This document shows, in pieces, positions 1-13,227 of a stretch of 64,000 bases of DNA. Numbering within the stretch: the first letter of the stretch is position 1; the number at the start of each line of letters is the position of its first letter. Source of the stretch: Pseudomonas lalkuanensis (GTDB lineage Bacteria > Pseudomonadota > Gammaproteobacteria > Pseudomonadales > Pseudomonadaceae); NCBI RefSeq assembly GCF_008807375.1, contig NZ_CP043311.1, forward strand, positions 4,630,001-4,694,000, in the 5' to 3' direction. Made by a program: the position numbers and the translations under genes. The notes under the pieces are model-generated. The model was given only the letters and a program-made list of their open reading frames with translations. It ran no database searches and had not been told where the DNA came from.

Positions 1-294
1 AACAAGCCGAAGGACGCCGAGAAGGTGCTCGACGGTCTGCTCAAGAGCCGGCCGAACGACCCGGATGTCTGGTACCAGGTGGCCGAAGTCCGCGGTCTGG
101 CCGGCAACACCATCGGTCTGCACCAGGCTCGCGCCGAGTACTTCGCCCTGGTGGGGGATTTCGACCAGGCGATCGAGCAGCTGGGCTTCGCCAAGCGTCG
201 TGCCGGCAGCAATTTCCCGCTGGCCGCGCGCATCGACGCCCGCCAGCAGGAGCTGATCCAGCAGCAGCAGATGGTCAAGCAGATGATGCGCTGA
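1..294 (+). CDS. bepA: BepA-type M48 metalloprotease, 3' end only (TPR region)
   Basis: Only the last 97 codons are in the window; the reading frame is open from base 1 and ends in TGA at 292-294. The visible part is helical and TPR-like (NDPDVWYQVAEVRGLAGN), with a glutamine-rich tail ending KQMMR. This matches the C-terminal TPR half of periplasmic M48 proteases (BepA/YfgC), which help assemble or degrade outer-membrane beta-barrel proteins. The HExxH catalytic domain lies upstream and is not seen, so family assignment rests on the TPR tail and on the neighbour nadA, which flanks this gene in P. aeruginosa as well. A terminator follows 20 bases later. Confidence 0.75.
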   Translation, partial: NKPKDAEKVLDGLLKSRPNDPDVWYQVAEVRGLAGNTIGLHQARAEYFALVGDFDQAIEQLGFAKRRAGSNFPLAARIDARQQELIQQQQMVKQMMR

Positions 295-310
295 TCAGGC
301 CCCGGAAAAT

Positions 311-340
311 GAAAAAGCCCGGACAGGTCCGGGCTTTTTT
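311..340. terminator. Bidirectional rho-independent terminator between bepA and nadA
   Basis: A GC-rich stem (AGCCCGGAC pairing with GTCCGGGCT) is flanked by an A-run on the left and a T-run on the right. It can therefore stop the plus-strand bepA transcript and the convergent minus-strand nadA transcript. Confidence 0.9.
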
Positions 341-351
341 CTGGGCGGGAA

Positions 352-1410
352 TCAGGCGTTGCCGGCCTGTTTGAGGCGTGCAGCCTGGGTGAAATCCAGC
401 ATGCGCTTGAGCGGTTTCACAGCCCGGGGGATCAGCGCTGGTTCTACGAATATCTCGTTGGTGCCTTCACGCAGGCACTGCAGGGTGCGCTCCAGGGTGT
501 TCATCGCCATCCACGGGCAGTGGGCGCAGCTGCGGCAGGCCGCGCCGTTGCCAGCGGTGGGTGCTTCGATGAACTGCTTGTCCGGGCACAGCTGCTGCAT
601 CTTGTAGAAGATGCCGCGATCGGTGGCGACGATGAAGGTCTTGTTCGGCAGGGTCTGTGCAGCCTTGATCAGCTGGCTGGTGGAACCGACCGCGTCGGCC
701 AGTTCGATCACCGCCTCGGGGGATTCCGGGTGCACCAGTACCGCGGCATCCGGGTACAGGGCCTTCATGTCTTCCAGCTGCTTGGCCTTGAACTCCTCGT
801 GAACGATGCAGGCACCGTCCCAGAGCAGCATGTCGGCGCCGGTTTCACGCTGGATGTAGCGGCCCAGGTGCTGGTCCGGCGCCCAGATGATGGTTTCGCC
901 GTTGTCCATCAGGCTCTCGACGATCTCCAGCGCGCAGCTGGAGGTCACCACCCAGTCCGCGCGGGCCTTCACGGCCGCCGAGGTGTTGGCGTAGACAACC
1001 ACGGTGCGCTCGGGATGCTGGTCGCAGAAGGCGGAGAACTCATCGACCGGGCAACCCAGGTCCAGGGAGCAGGTGGCTTCCAGTGTGGGCATCAGCACGC
1101 GTTTTTCCGGATTGAGGATCTTCGCGGTCTCGCCCATGAAACGAACGCCGGCGACGACCACGGTCTGCGCCGAATGCTGGTTGCCGAAACGGGCCATTTC
1201 CAGGGAGTCGGAAACGCAACCGCCGGTTTCCTCGGCCAGCGCCTGGATCACCGGATCGCAGTAGTAGTGGGCGACCAGCACGGCATCGCGCGCCTTCAGT
1301 TCGGCGGCGATGGCGGCACGGTAATGCGCCTCTTCCTCGGCCGTCAGCTGTTTGGGCTGCTTGGCGGCAAGATGGGCCTGGACCAGAAAGCGTTCGGAAA
1401 GCTGTGTCAT
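352..1410 (-). CDS. nadA: Quinolinate synthase A
   Basis: NadA condenses iminoaspartate with dihydroxyacetone phosphate to quinolinate in de novo NAD synthesis, using an oxygen-sensitive [4Fe-4S] cluster. The chosen start (MTQLSERF) gives 352 aa, the usual Pseudomonas length; the frame stays open upstream to 1446 but the extra 12 residues are not family-like. Conserved blocks are visible: [46 protein letters not shown], and a cysteine cluster near the C-terminus ([10 protein letters not shown]) holding one of the cluster ligands. It faces bepA across a shared terminator. The Shine-Dalgarno is weak. Confidence 0.97.
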   Translation of the reverse strand: MTQLSERFLVQAHLAAKQPKQLTAEEEAHYRAAIAAELKARDAVLVAHYYCDPVIQALAEETGGCVSDSLEMARFGNQHSAQTVVVAGVRFMGETAKILNPEKRVLMPTLEATCSLDLGCPVDEFSAFCDQHPERTVVVYANTSAAVKARADWVVTSSCALEIVESLMDNGETIIWAPDQHLGRYIQRETGADMLLWDGACIVHEEFKAKQLEDMKALYPDAAVLVHPESPEAVIELADAVGSTSQLIKAAQTLPNKTFIVATDRGIFYKMQQLCPDKQFIEAPTAGNGAACRSCAHCPWMAMNTLERTLQCLREGTNEIFVEPALIPRAVKPLKRMLDFTQAARLKQAGNA

Positions 1411-1783
1411 GGGAGCTGAACCTGCGAGCGCGTGGCGCAAAGACATTGTACACCCGCCCCTTCTGGCTCGGACGCCAGCGGGAGAGGGCGCGGATCATAA
1501 CGCAGATTTGGCGGCTCCGGGACAACCCTGACAATCACCGTCCGTCCCCTGCCCCGGTAACATTTCTCCTTATCATTTGCCTGCCTTCCCCCCGAAAACA
1601 GGCAATAAAAAGGCCCGCCTCGAAAAGGCAGGCCTGGACCAGCTACGCCTGTACCACTCCCTTCACCTGACCTGGCGCGCTCCGCGCTGGCACGGTCCCA
1701 GGGACTCCCGAAGTCCCAACATCAACACCAACTCGACCAGTGCCGGGCTCCCCCGGGCGCGGCCGTCTTGCAAAACAACAGGC
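1411..1783. other. Intergenic region between nadA and the 97-aa membrane protein gene
   Basis: This 373-base stretch should hold the nadA promoter at its left end. It contains the minus-strand terminator at 1604-1635 for the gene on its right. Short open frames on the plus strand have no credible ribosome site or protein-like composition. I see nothing else in it. Confidence 0.5.
1604..1635 (-). terminator. Rho-independent terminator downstream of the 97-aa membrane protein gene
   Basis: Read on the minus strand, AGGCCTGCC and GGCGGGCCT form a 9-bp stem with a 7-base loop, followed directly by TTTTAT. It lies about 150 bases past the stop of the small membrane protein gene and supports that gene being transcribed on its own. 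Confidence 0.8.
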
Positions 1784-2077
1784 CTATCGCCGTCCCTTCA
1801 TGCAAACCATGGCCAGATACCCTCCAAAAATCACACTCGCCAGAGCGACCAGCTGGTCGAAGTCAAAATCGCTCTGGTTTCCCAGCATCAGTGAAAACTC
1901 GATGGACAGGCACATCGCGCCCGCCGCCAGAGCCAGCAGATATGCATTGCTGGTCCTGGTCCGCCGCAGCAGGAGCACCTTGCTCATGCCATAGGCTTTC
2001 CACTCCCGGCTTGGCATGCACTGGATTTCCTCCAACAGCACCAAACCCCACAGCAGGGCACACAGCCAATAACCCAT
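1784..2077 (-). CDS. Small putative inner-membrane protein, 97 aa, unknown function
   Basis: I do not recognise a family. The protein has three hydrophobic stretches: residues 1-16 (WLCALLWGLVLL), about 45-65 (AYLLALAAGAMCLSIEFSLML) and about 74-92 (LVALASVIFGGYLAMVCM). A basic segment (LLLRRTRT) lies between the first and second, and the tail KGRR is basic. A strong Shine-Dalgarno (GGAGGG, 7 bases before the ATG) and a downstream terminator argue that it is a real single-gene unit. Codon use is less biased to G/C at third positions than in neighbouring housekeeping genes, which would fit recent acquisition. It sits beside a two-component cluster but no link can be shown from sequence. Confidence 0.6.
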   Translation of the reverse strand: MGYWLCALLWGLVLLEEIQCMPSREWKAYGMSKVLLLRRTRTSNAYLLALAAGAMCLSIEFSLMLGNQSDFDFDQLVALASVIFGGYLAMVCMKGRR

Positions 2078-2402
2078 CGTTCACCCTCCAGCTTGCTTAT
2101 TCCTTGACTCGTTCCAGGCAGGACGTCCCACGTCTGGCCCTACCCTGATGCCGAACGATTTCACTGGCGCAAGTATCAGCGCGAGGACGAACCCGGCACT
2201 TTCCGTGTCGGTGATTCCGAATCAATAGTTCAAGGTTGCTGAAGATGGCCTTCCCACCAGCCACGGGATTCAGCAATGGGGGCCACTATGCGGAAGACGC
2301 GCAAACGCGGGTATCGTCGTTAGCGCGCACCTGCTGTCGTGGAATCGGCCAATGACGTGTAGGGGTTCGACTACAGGCCAAGGGATGGCACAGGCTTGAG
2401 AC
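2078..2402. other. Intergenic region, nothing clear
   Basis: These 325 bases separate the small membrane protein gene from the 3' end of the response regulator. I see no credible open frame with a ribosome site, no RNA gene and no strong terminator hairpin. The region should carry the promoter of the small membrane protein gene. Confidence 0.4.
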
Positions 2403-3044
2403 TTAGGTCAGCAGGCCGTTCTCCAGGGCATAGCGGGCCAGCTTGGCGTTGCTGTCCAACCCGGTCTTTTCCAGGATGCGCGCACGGTAGGTCGTGACAG
2501 TGCTCGGGCTCAGGTGCAGGAGTTCGGCGATACGGACGATCCGCTCCCCCGACGCGAGCAGCTTCAGCACTTCGAGCTCGCGGTCCGACAGGGATTCGTG
2601 GGGAGCAGCGCCACCGCTGCCAATGGCGTTGAGGAGCTTTTCCGCCAGTTCCGGAGTGACGTGCTTGCCGCCCTGGGATGCCTTGCGCACCGCATCGACC
2701 AGGGTGGACGCGGAGATGTCCTTGGTGAGGTAGCCCGCGGCGCCCTGCTTGATGGCCCGCAGGGCGTAGGCCTCGATCGAATGCATGCTGAGCATCAGCA
2801 CCGCCATGCCGGGCTTCTCGGTACGCATCATGCGCAGCAGATGCAGGCCGCTCTTGTCGGGCAGGCTGATGTCCACCACTGCGACATCGAAATCCTGGGC
2901 CTGGACCAGCCGCATCGCTTCCTGGGCGGATTCCGCTTCACCGGTGACGTCGATCTCGCCGGCAGTTTCCAGCATGCGCCGCACGCCGCTGCGCACGATG
3001 CTGTGGTCGTCCACCAGGAGAACCCTGGTTCTGCGGTCATTCAT
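2403..3044 (-). CDS. NarL/FixJ-family response regulator (REC + LuxR-type HTH)
   Basis: A DNA-binding response regulator of 213 aa. The N-terminal receiver domain (about 5-120) has the acidic pair in LLVDDH, phospho-acceptor Asp in VVVDISLP and the conserved Lys in YLTKD. The C-terminal LuxR-type HTH (about 145-210) shows SDRELEVLKLLASGE and SPSTVTTYRARILEKTGL. The start at 3044 has an AGAGG ribosome site 6 bases upstream; an earlier ATG seven codons upstream lacks one. It is divergent from the hybrid kinase gene across 281 bases. The HisKA_3 kinase at 7661 belongs to the class that normally phosphorylates NarL-type regulators, so it is the likely partner (inference). Confidence 0.93.
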   Translation of the reverse strand: MNDRRTRVLLVDDHSIVRSGVRRMLETAGEIDVTGEAESAQEAMRLVQAQDFDVAVVDISLPDKSGLHLLRMMRTEKPGMAVLMLSMHSIEAYALRAIKQGAAGYLTKDISASTLVDAVRKASQGGKHVTPELAEKLLNAIGSGGAAPHESLSDRELEVLKLLASGERIVRIAELLHLSPSTVTTYRARILEKTGLDSNAKLARYALENGLLT

Positions 3045-3325
3045 CTGACGCCTCTGGGCAGGCATCTGCCCTGCAGATTCAGCTTTACCGACATTTCACA
3101 CTATCCCTGCGGCCGGTACCCGGCAAGCAGCACCGCCGGGCGGCGGAAACGCCCGTCCCCGCGACCAGCCTGCCCGGCAGCTATATTTTCAGGATGCGCA
3201 CACGGGCACCGTCCCGGGTGAGTTCCAGTCCGGGGCAGCTCTACCCTGGCGCCAGCGCATCCTGCCGACGCAAAACGCTCCGGGAGAAGGATTCATGTCC
3301 GACATCGATCCTGGCGGAGCAGACC

Positions 3326-7624
<4,299 letters not shown>

Positions 7625-7660
7625 AACCCTGCGAGCCACAGGTAAGGGCAGGTATCCGAC

Positions 7661-8806
7661 ATGGGAACCGACCCGCGAGAAACACCCGTATTCCGGGAAG
7701 GCGCCCAGCGTCGCCAGCTGACACCACCTGACGGGGTGCCTGCATCCATCCTGCTGGTGGATGACAACCCGGCCAAGCTCACGGCACTCGCGGCCGTGCT
7801 GGCTGACCTGGGCCTGGATATCAGCACCGCCTCCTCGGGACGGGATGCCCTGCGCCTGCTGTTGCAACGGGATTTCGCCGTCATCCTGCTGGATGCGCGA
7901 ATGCCGGGAATGGATGGATTCGAGACTGCGAGCCTCATCCATGGCCGTCCAAAATCGGCACACACCCCCATCATCATCATCACGGCGGAAGTGGGTTCGG
8001 ATGCCGAGCGGATTCGCGGCTATGGCTCCGGGGCGGTGGATTTCATCTTCTCGCCGATCCTGCCCGAAGTGCTGCGCGCCAAGGTCCGCGTGTTCGTCGA
8101 CCTCTTCTACCTGCAACGCAAGCTGGCGCTCCAGGCCGAGGAACTCTTCAATTCGAAGCGTCAACTGCGCGACCTCGCCAATTACGAGGAGCAGATCAGG
8201 GAAGAAGAGCGCAAGCGCATCGCACGGGAGGTCCACGACCAGCTGGGGCAGAGCCTTTTGGCCTTGCGGATGGATGTTTCCCTGCTGCAGGAGCGTGCGG
8301 AAATCCTTCCCGAGGACCTCAGGGAAAGAATCAGCGACGCGATGAATCACATCGACACCGCCATCCGTAGCGTGCGCGCGATCATCAATGACCTGCGCCC
8401 GCCTGTGCTCGACCTGGGTCTGCAGGCGGCCATCGAATGGCAGCTCGAAGAATTTCGCCAGCGCACCGGCATCGCTTTCACCTTGCAGGTCCAGGGCGAC
8501 GACTATCACTCCGATCAGGACGACAAGCGGGCGACCACGCTGTTCCGGATCGTTCAGGAAGCGCTGTCCAACGTCACCCGCCACGCACAGGCAACCCAGG
8601 TAGAGGTGGAGCTGAAACAGCGCGACCAGCGGTTGCAGCTTCGCATCGCGGACAACGGCATCGGCATGCCGGAATGCCGCAAGGCGGATTCCTATGGGCT
8701 GGCCGGCATGAAGGAGCGCATCGGTATGCTGGGCGGGGAGATCGCCATTTCCAGCACTCCGGGCGAGGGAACGACCCTGACCATCACCATGCCGCTCGAT
8801 GCTTGA
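7661..8806 (+). CDS. Hybrid sensor kinase: REC domain fused to HisKA_3/HATPase (NarX/DegS type)
   Basis: A 381-aa protein with an N-terminal receiver (about 28-145; acidic pair in LLVDDNPAK, Asp in [12 protein letters not shown]), a linker helix, then the HisKA_3 dimerisation domain with phospho-His near 192 ([17 protein letters not shown]) and a C-terminal HATPase ([25 protein letters not shown]). There is no membrane segment, so it is cytoplasmic. The receiver lacks the usual Lys of the KP motif, having FIFSPI instead. HisKA_3 kinases typically phosphorylate NarL/FixJ regulators, so the divergent regulator at 2403-3044 is the obvious target. The receiver could take phosphate from the large hybrid kinase just upstream, giving a two-kinase relay (inference). 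Confidence 0.92.
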   Translation: MGTDPRETPVFREGAQRRQLTPPDGVPASILLVDDNPAKLTALAAVLADLGLDISTASSGRDALRLLLQRDFAVILLDARMPGMDGFETASLIHGRPKSAHTPIIIITAEVGSDAERIRGYGSGAVDFIFSPILPEVLRAKVRVFVDLFYLQRKLALQAEELFNSKRQLRDLANYEEQIREEERKRIAREVHDQLGQSLLALRMDVSLLQERAEILPEDLRERISDAMNHIDTAIRSVRAIINDLRPPVLDLGLQAAIEWQLEEFRQRTGIAFTLQVQGDDYHSDQDDKRATTLFRIVQEALSNVTRHAQATQVEVELKQRDQRLQLRIADNGIGMPECRKADSYGLAGMKERIGMLGGEIAISSTPGEGTTLTITMPLDA

Positions 8807-8837
8807 ACGGCAATGCCGCAGACGGTGTCGGGGCGGT

Positions 8838-8872
8838 AAAAAAAAGCCCACCTGATTCCAGGTGGGCTTTTC
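8838..8872. terminator. Bidirectional terminator between the kinase gene and tRNA-Lys
   Basis: The stem AGCCCACCTG / CAGGTGGGCT has a 4-base loop, with a run of eight or more A on the left and TTTT on the right. It can end the kinase transcript (plus) and, more strongly, the tRNA-Lys transcript (minus). Confidence 0.88.
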
Positions 8873-8885
8873 GATCTTGCGAATC

Positions 8886-8961
8886 TGGTGGGTCGTGTAG
8901 GATTCGAACCTACGACCAATTGGTTAAAAGCCAACTGCTCTACCGACTGAGCTAACGACCC
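8886..8961 (-). tRNA. tRNA-Lys (anticodon TTT)
   Basis: A 76-nt tRNA with acceptor stem GGGTCGT/ACGACCC, T-loop TTCGAAT, anticodon loop CTTTTAA giving anticodon TTT, and encoded CCA at 8886-8888. The equivalent tRNA-Lys beside queC in P. aeruginosa is, from memory, an attachment site for pKLC102/PAPI-type islands. No integrase or duplicated 3' end is seen on its 3' side here, so the site appears unoccupied. Confidence 0.97.
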
Positions 8962-8973
8962 AACGCGAGGCGC

Positions 8974-9001
8974 ATGATACTGATTTTATTCAGGAATTCA
9001 A
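8974..9001 (-). promoter_or_regulatory. Sigma-70 promoter of tRNA-Lys
   Basis: On the minus strand, TTGAAT (-35) and TATCAT (-10) are separated by 16 bases. Then comes the GC-rich discriminator GCGCCTCGC, and the tRNA starts about 12 bases past the -10 box. A GC-rich discriminator on a stable-RNA promoter is the usual signature of ppGpp-inhibited (stringent) promoters. Confidence 0.65.
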
Positions 9002-9019
9002 CACCCCTGTGAAAAAATT

Positions 9020-9694
9020 TTACTGATAGCGAGTTGGGTCCTCGACACCAGCTGCAACGAAGCCTGCTGCACGCAGCCGGCAGCTGTCGCATTTACCGCA
9101 GGCGCGGCCTTCGTCATCCGCCTGATAGCAGGAAACAGTGAGACCGTAATCGACACCGTGGCGGACGCCTGCCTGGACGATCTCAGCCTTGCTCAGGTTC
9201 TGCAGCGGCGCCTGGATGCGAAAGCCATCCCCTTCCACGCCGGCCTTGGTGGCCAGGTTGGCCATGCGTTCGAAGGCCTCGACGAACTCCGGGCGGCAAT
9301 CCGGGTAGCCGGAGTAATCCACCGCATTGACGCCGATGAAGATATCGCGCGCGCCCAGGACCTCGGCCCAGCCCAGGGCCAGCGAAAGGAACACCGTATT
9401 GCGCGCCGGCACGTAGGTCACCGGGATGCCCTCGGTCGGGCTCTCGGGAACATCGATGGAGGTATCGGTCAGGGCCGAGCCACCAATGCCGTTGAGGTTG
9501 AGGCCAATCACTTTGTGCTCCACCACACCCAACTGGTGGGCGACACGCTCCGCCGCTTGAAGCTCGGCGCGGTGCCGCTGGCCGTAATCGAAACTCATGG
9601 TGTAGCAGGCGTAGCCCTCGGCACGGGCCAGGGCGACCACGGTGGCCGAGTCCAGGCCACCGGACAACAGGATGACCGCTTTCTTCTCGCTCAT
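9020..9694 (-). CDS. queC: 7-cyano-7-deazaguanine (preQ0) synthase
   Basis: QueC converts 7-carboxy-7-deazaguanine to preQ0 with ATP and ammonia in queuosine biosynthesis. The protein is 224 aa. It has the PP-loop motif SGGLDSATV near the N-terminus, the family block [16 protein letters not shown], and a C-terminal zinc site ([20 protein letters not shown]). The start is MSEKKAV with GAGGG 7 bases upstream; the 17-residue upstream extension is not family-like. queE lies 69 bases upstream on the same strand, so the two steps of one pathway are probably cotranscribed. Confidence 0.97.
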   Translation of the reverse strand: MSEKKAVILLSGGLDSATVVALARAEGYACYTMSFDYGQRHRAELQAAERVAHQLGVVEHKVIGLNLNGIGGSALTDTSIDVPESPTEGIPVTYVPARNTVFLSLALGWAEVLGARDIFIGVNAVDYSGYPDCRPEFVEAFERMANLATKAGVEGDGFRIQAPLQNLSKAEIVQAGVRHGVDYGLTVSCYQADDEGRACGKCDSCRLRAAGFVAAGVEDPTRYQ

Positions 9695-9763
9695 GGGATA
9701 TCCCTCGAAATCAGCCTGTCGCACACACCATGCGCAGACAGGCAAGGTGAAGATCGTGCCGGA

Positions 9764-10411
9764 TCAGTGACCCGGCTCGTCGTTCCAGAGGATCTTGTGC
9801 AACTGCAGTTGCAGCCGCACGGGCAGGTTGTCGGCCACGATCCAGTCAGCCAGGTCGCGGGCGCTGACTTCCTTGTGGCTGGGCGAGAACAGCACCTCGC
9901 CGGCTCGCTGATCAAGGCGGTACTCGATCAGCTTGGACACTGCCCAGTCATAGTCCTCGCGGGAGCAGATGACGAACTTCACCTGATCGTTGGTCGTCAG
10001 GTGGGCAATGTTCTCGTAGCGATTGCGGCCGACTTCGGCGGAGCCCGGGGTCTTGAGATCGACCACCTTGCTCACCCGCGGATCCACGGCGGACACGTCG
10101 AGCGCGCCGCTGGTCTCGATGGAAACCTCGTAGCCGGCGTCGCACAGGCGCTGCAGCAGCGGGATGCAATTGGGCTGGGCCAGCGGCTCACCGCCGGTGA
10201 CGCAGATGTAGCGGGGCTTGTAGGCAGCGACGCGTTCGAGGATGGCGTCGAGCGCCATGATCTCACCGCCACTGAAGGCATAGGCGGTGTCGCAGTACTG
10301 ACAACGCAGGGGGCAGCCGGTCAGGCGCACGAAGACCGTCGGCAGGCCGGCGGTACGTGTTTCCCCCTGCAACGAGTAGAAAATCTCGGTAATTCGCAGG
10401 GTTTGATGCAT
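9764..10411 (-). CDS. queE: 7-carboxy-7-deazaguanine synthase (radical SAM)
   Basis: QueE is the radical-SAM enzyme that contracts 6-carboxytetrahydropterin to 7-carboxy-7-deazaguanine in queuosine synthesis. The 215-aa product starts MHQTLRITEIFYSLQGE and carries the cluster motif CPLRCQYCDTAY (CxxxCxxC) and the SAM-binding GGEPL. Its length equals that of the P. aeruginosa enzyme. It lies between cpoB, from which a terminator separates it, and queC. Confidence 0.96.
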   Translation of the reverse strand: MHQTLRITEIFYSLQGETRTAGLPTVFVRLTGCPLRCQYCDTAYAFSGGEIMALDAILERVAAYKPRYICVTGGEPLAQPNCIPLLQRLCDAGYEVSIETSGALDVSAVDPRVSKVVDLKTPGSAEVGRNRYENIAHLTTNDQVKFVICSREDYDWAVSKLIEYRLDQRAGEVLFSPSHKEVSARDLADWIVADNLPVRLQLQLHKILWNDEPGH

Positions 10412-10488
10412 ATCAGCCACGGGCGTGACGGCTAAACAGGCCATCCGCCTCCGTTGCGGGATTGAAGATTGGAGGTCGGCGATTCTAA

Positions 10489-10516
10489 CGAAAAAACCCG
10501 CGCCTGGCGCGGGTTT
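10489..10516 (-). terminator. Terminator at the end of the tol-pal operon
   Basis: Read on the minus strand, AACCCGCGCC and GGCGCGGGTT form a 10-bp stem followed by TTTTTTCG. It lies 22 bases after the cpoB stop and separates the tol-pal operon from queE-queC. Confidence 0.88.
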
Positions 10517-10537
10517 TCGTGAACCGGAGGTCCTGGA

Positions 10538-11362
10538 TCAGGGCAGGCGCTGCAGGTCGCGCTGAGCCAGTTGGGCGGCCGAGCTGCCCGGGAACTGGCT
10601 GATGACCTGCTGGAGGATGGTCTTGGCCTTGTCGGCATTGCCCAGGCGCTGCTCGACATCCGCCAGCTTGTACAGGGAGTCAGGCACCTTCGGGTGCTGC
10701 GGATAGGCCTGGCCGACACGGGCAAAGGCCTGGCTGGCACCTTGCAGGTCGCCCTTGGCAAGGTTCACTTCGCCCAGCCAGTACTGCGCGTTGCCGGCGT
10801 ACTGGCTGTTGGGGTACTTGCGCAGGAAGGCGTTGAAGGCCTGGCTGGCCTTGTCGAAGTCCTTCTGCTTGATCAGGTCGAAGGCAGCGTCGTAGTAGAG
10901 CTTTTCCTTCGCGGGGTCACCCGGCTCGCTGCTGGCAGCCGGTTGCTGCGCGGGAGCGGCGGGAGCGCCGTTGGCAGCGGGTGCACCAGCGGCAGGAGAA
11001 TTCGGGGCTACCGGTGCGCCAGCGGCGGCACCACCGGAAAGACGGCGATCGAGGTCCTGATAACGCTCCAGGCTTTCCTGCTTCAGGCGCTGGATTTCGT
11101 ACTGCTGCTCCTCGAGCATGCCACGCAGGCGAGTGATCTCTTCCTGCATCTGCTGGAGCTGCATGAACAGCTCGCCCTGCGCGGAGACGGGGGCCGCGGG
11201 GGCCCCTGTCCCGGCGTAGGCAGCGCCAGTCGTACCGTAACCGGCCGGCGGATAACTACCGCCGTAACCGGCGTCGTTGTCCACCACGGGAACCTCAGCC
11301 AGTGCCGCGAACGGCAGACCGGCGAGGGCCAGGAAAGTCAGAGCACGACTGGACTTGCGCAT
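10538..11362 (-). CDS. cpoB: Cell division coordinator CpoB (YbgF), Tol-Pal associated periplasmic TPR protein
   Basis: CpoB is a periplasmic protein that links Tol-Pal driven outer-membrane constriction with peptidoglycan synthesis. The 274-aa product has a signal peptide (ALTFLALAGLPFAALA, cleavage before EVPVV), a coiled-coil trimerisation segment (about 60-100, MQLQQMQEEITRLRGMLEEQ), an Ala/Pro-rich linker (about 110-150) and C-terminal tetratricopeptide repeats (AFNAFLRKYPNSQYAGNAQYW and following). It ends the ybgC-tolQRAB-pal-cpoB operon, 6 bases after pal. The Ala/Pro linker is low-complexity. Confidence 0.96.
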   Translation of the reverse strand: MRKSSRALTFLALAGLPFAALAEVPVVDNDAGYGGSYPPAGYGTTGAAYAGTGAPAAPVSAQGELFMQLQQMQEEITRLRGMLEEQQYEIQRLKQESLERYQDLDRRLSGGAAAGAPVAPNSPAAGAPAANGAPAAPAQQPAASSEPGDPAKEKLYYDAAFDLIKQKDFDKASQAFNAFLRKYPNSQYAGNAQYWLGEVNLAKGDLQGASQAFARVGQAYPQHPKVPDSLYKLADVEQRLGNADKAKTILQQVISQFPGSSAAQLAQRDLQRLP

Positions 11363-11368
11363 AGCGAA

Positions 11369-11866
11369 TTACTTACGCAGTTCTACGCGGCGGTTTTGCG
11401 CCCAGGACTGCTCGTCGTTGCCAGTGGCAACCGGACGCTCTTCGCCGTAGGAAACCAGTTCCAGCTGAGCCGGGGAAACGCCCTGCAGAACCAGGTAGCG
11501 CTGAACGGCCTTGGCACGACGCTCGCCCAGAGCCATGTTGTACTCACGGGTACCACGCTCGTCGGTGTGGCCTTCCAGGACAACGCGGTTGCCGTTGGCC
11601 TTCAGGTCCTTGGCGTGTACGTCCAGAGCGCGCATGGCTTCCGGCTTCAGGTCGGAGCTGTCGTACTCGAAGTAGAAGGTGGTGATAGCGCGCAGAGCGG
11701 CTTCTTCGCTCATGCTGCCGTCTACACCGCTGCCACCGGCGTTGTAGCCAGCGTTCGGGTCAACAGCACCTTCGCCAGTGCCTTCGCCGCCTTTGGACGA
11801 GCAACCAACAGCTACGGCCATGGCCAGAGCGAGAGCGGCAAATTTGCCGAATTTCAGCATTTCCAT
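11369..11866 (-). CDS. pal: Peptidoglycan-associated lipoprotein (OprL)
   Basis: Pal is an outer-membrane lipoprotein that binds peptidoglycan and TolB. The 165-aa product starts [12 protein letters not shown] and has a lipobox AVAVGC, then a flexible linker, then an OmpA-like domain with the meso-DAP binding signature ([26 protein letters not shown]). The second of two adjacent ATGs is preferred because AGGAG lies 7 bases upstream of it and it matches the P. aeruginosa OprL N-terminus. It is preceded by tolB and followed by cpoB. Confidence 0.97.
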   Translation of the reverse strand: MEMLKFGKFAALALAMAVAVGCSSKGGEGTGEGAVDPNAGYNAGGSGVDGSMSEEAALRAITTFYFEYDSSDLKPEAMRALDVHAKDLKANGNRVVLEGHTDERGTREYNMALGERRAKAVQRYLVLQGVSPAQLELVSYGEERPVATGNDEQSWAQNRRVELRK

Positions 11867-11922
11867 CATGTAACTCCTAATGAACCCCAGGTGTGTTTAG
11901 CAAAGGTATTTTTTGGACCGCT

Positions 11923-13227
11923 TCAGTTCAGGTACGGCGACCAGGACGGTTCGCGAATGTCGCCCTGAACTGTGGGAATCGGGACTCGTACGCGCCCGTT
12001 TGTAGACACGAGCATCAGCACGCCGCCCCCCTGCTGGCGAGTTGCGTAGATTAGCATGGTGCCATTAGGCGCAACAGTGGGAGAGTCGTCCAGCGTGGTG
12101 CCGGAAAGGATGCGCGGAGCGCTGCCCGAGCGGGTCAGATCCTGGGCGGCCACCTTGAAGTTGGTGAAGCCGTCCTGACGGTGGATCATCACCAGCATCT
12201 TCTCGTCAGCCGAGAGTTTCGGGTTGGCGTTGTAGTTGCCCACGAAGGTCACGCGCTGCGGCTCGCCACCGTTGATGTTGGCCTTGTAGATCTGCGGCTT
12301 GCCGGCACGATCCGAGGTGAAATAGATGGTCTGGCCATCGGCGCCCCAGAAGGGCTCGGTGTCGATCGCCATGTTGTTGGTCACGCGACGCATCTGGCGG
12401 CTGCCCAGGTCCATCACGTAGATCTCCGGGTTGCCATCGCGGGACAGTACGAACGCCAGGCGATTGCCTTCCGGCGACCAGGCCGGAGCACCGTTCAGGC
12501 CCTCGAAGTTGGTGATCTGCTCGCGGCGACCGGTGTCGATGTGCTGGACGAAGATGCGCGGACGCTTCTGCTCGAAGGACACATAGGCGATACGACGGCC
12601 ATCCGGCGCGTAGCGCGGCGACAGGATCGGCTCGCGGGATTGCAGCAGGGTCACTGCACGCTGGCCGTCATAGTCGGAACGCTGCAGGGTGTAACGGGTG
12701 TTGTTCACCGAGAAGCGCTCTGCGGTCACGTAGAGCATGCGGGTGGAGAACGCGCCCTTGATGCCGGTGAGCTTTTCGAACGACTGGTCGGCGATGTAGT
12801 GCGCCATGTCACGCAGCTGGTCGGTGGAGCCGCTGACATTGCCAGCCATGACCTGCTGCTCGGTGGTGACGTTGAACAGGGCGAATTGCACCTGCAGGCG
12901 GCCACCCGCCGGAACGACGCTGCCTACCAGCACGTACTGGGCGCCCAGGGCCTTCCAGTCGCGATAGATCACTTCGCTGGCCTGGGTCGGCAAGCTGATC
13001 ATGTTCTGGCGCGGAATCGGCTCGAAGTACCCGGAGTTGCGCAGGTCATTGCCAACCACCTCGGAAATATCGGTGGGCAGCACGGTGCCGCCCTGCCAGC
13101 CAAAGGGCACCACGGCGATCGGGGTCGCCCGGTCGGTACCGCTGGTGATCACCAGCGGGTCAGCGGCCTGGACAGAGCCGACCAGCATGGCGACTCCGAT
13201 CAGGACGATACGAATCAGGGTTTTCAC
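11923..13227 (-). CDS. tolB: Tol-Pal system beta-propeller protein TolB
   Basis: TolB is the periplasmic partner of Pal, TolA and porins. The 434-aa protein has a signal peptide ([21 protein letters not shown]), an N-terminal domain (about 25-165) and a six-bladed propeller with repeated motifs such as [31 protein letters not shown] and [13 protein letters not shown], ending EPSWSPYLN. The start codon is GTG, overlapping the tolA stop by four bases (GTGA), so the two are translationally coupled. Length agrees with P. aeruginosa TolB. Confidence 0.97.
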   Translation of the reverse strand: MKTLIRIVLIGVAMLVGSVQAADPLVITSGTDRATPIAVVPFGWQGGTVLPTDISEVVGNDLRNSGYFEPIPRQNMISLPTQASEVIYRDWKALGAQYVLVGSVVPAGGRLQVQFALFNVTTEQQVMAGNVSGSTDQLRDMAHYIADQSFEKLTGIKGAFSTRMLYVTAERFSVNNTRYTLQRSDYDGQRAVTLLQSREPILSPRYAPDGRRIAYVSFEQKRPRIFVQHIDTGRREQITNFEGLNGAPAWSPEGNRLAFVLSRDGNPEIYVMDLGSRQMRRVTNNMAIDTEPFWGADGQTIYFTSDRAGKPQIYKANINGGEPQRVTFVGNYNANPKLSADEKMLVMIHRQDGFTNFKVAAQDLTRSGSAPRILSGTTLDDSPTVAPNGTMLIYATRQQGGGVLMLVSTNGRVRVPIPTVQGDIREPSWSPYLN

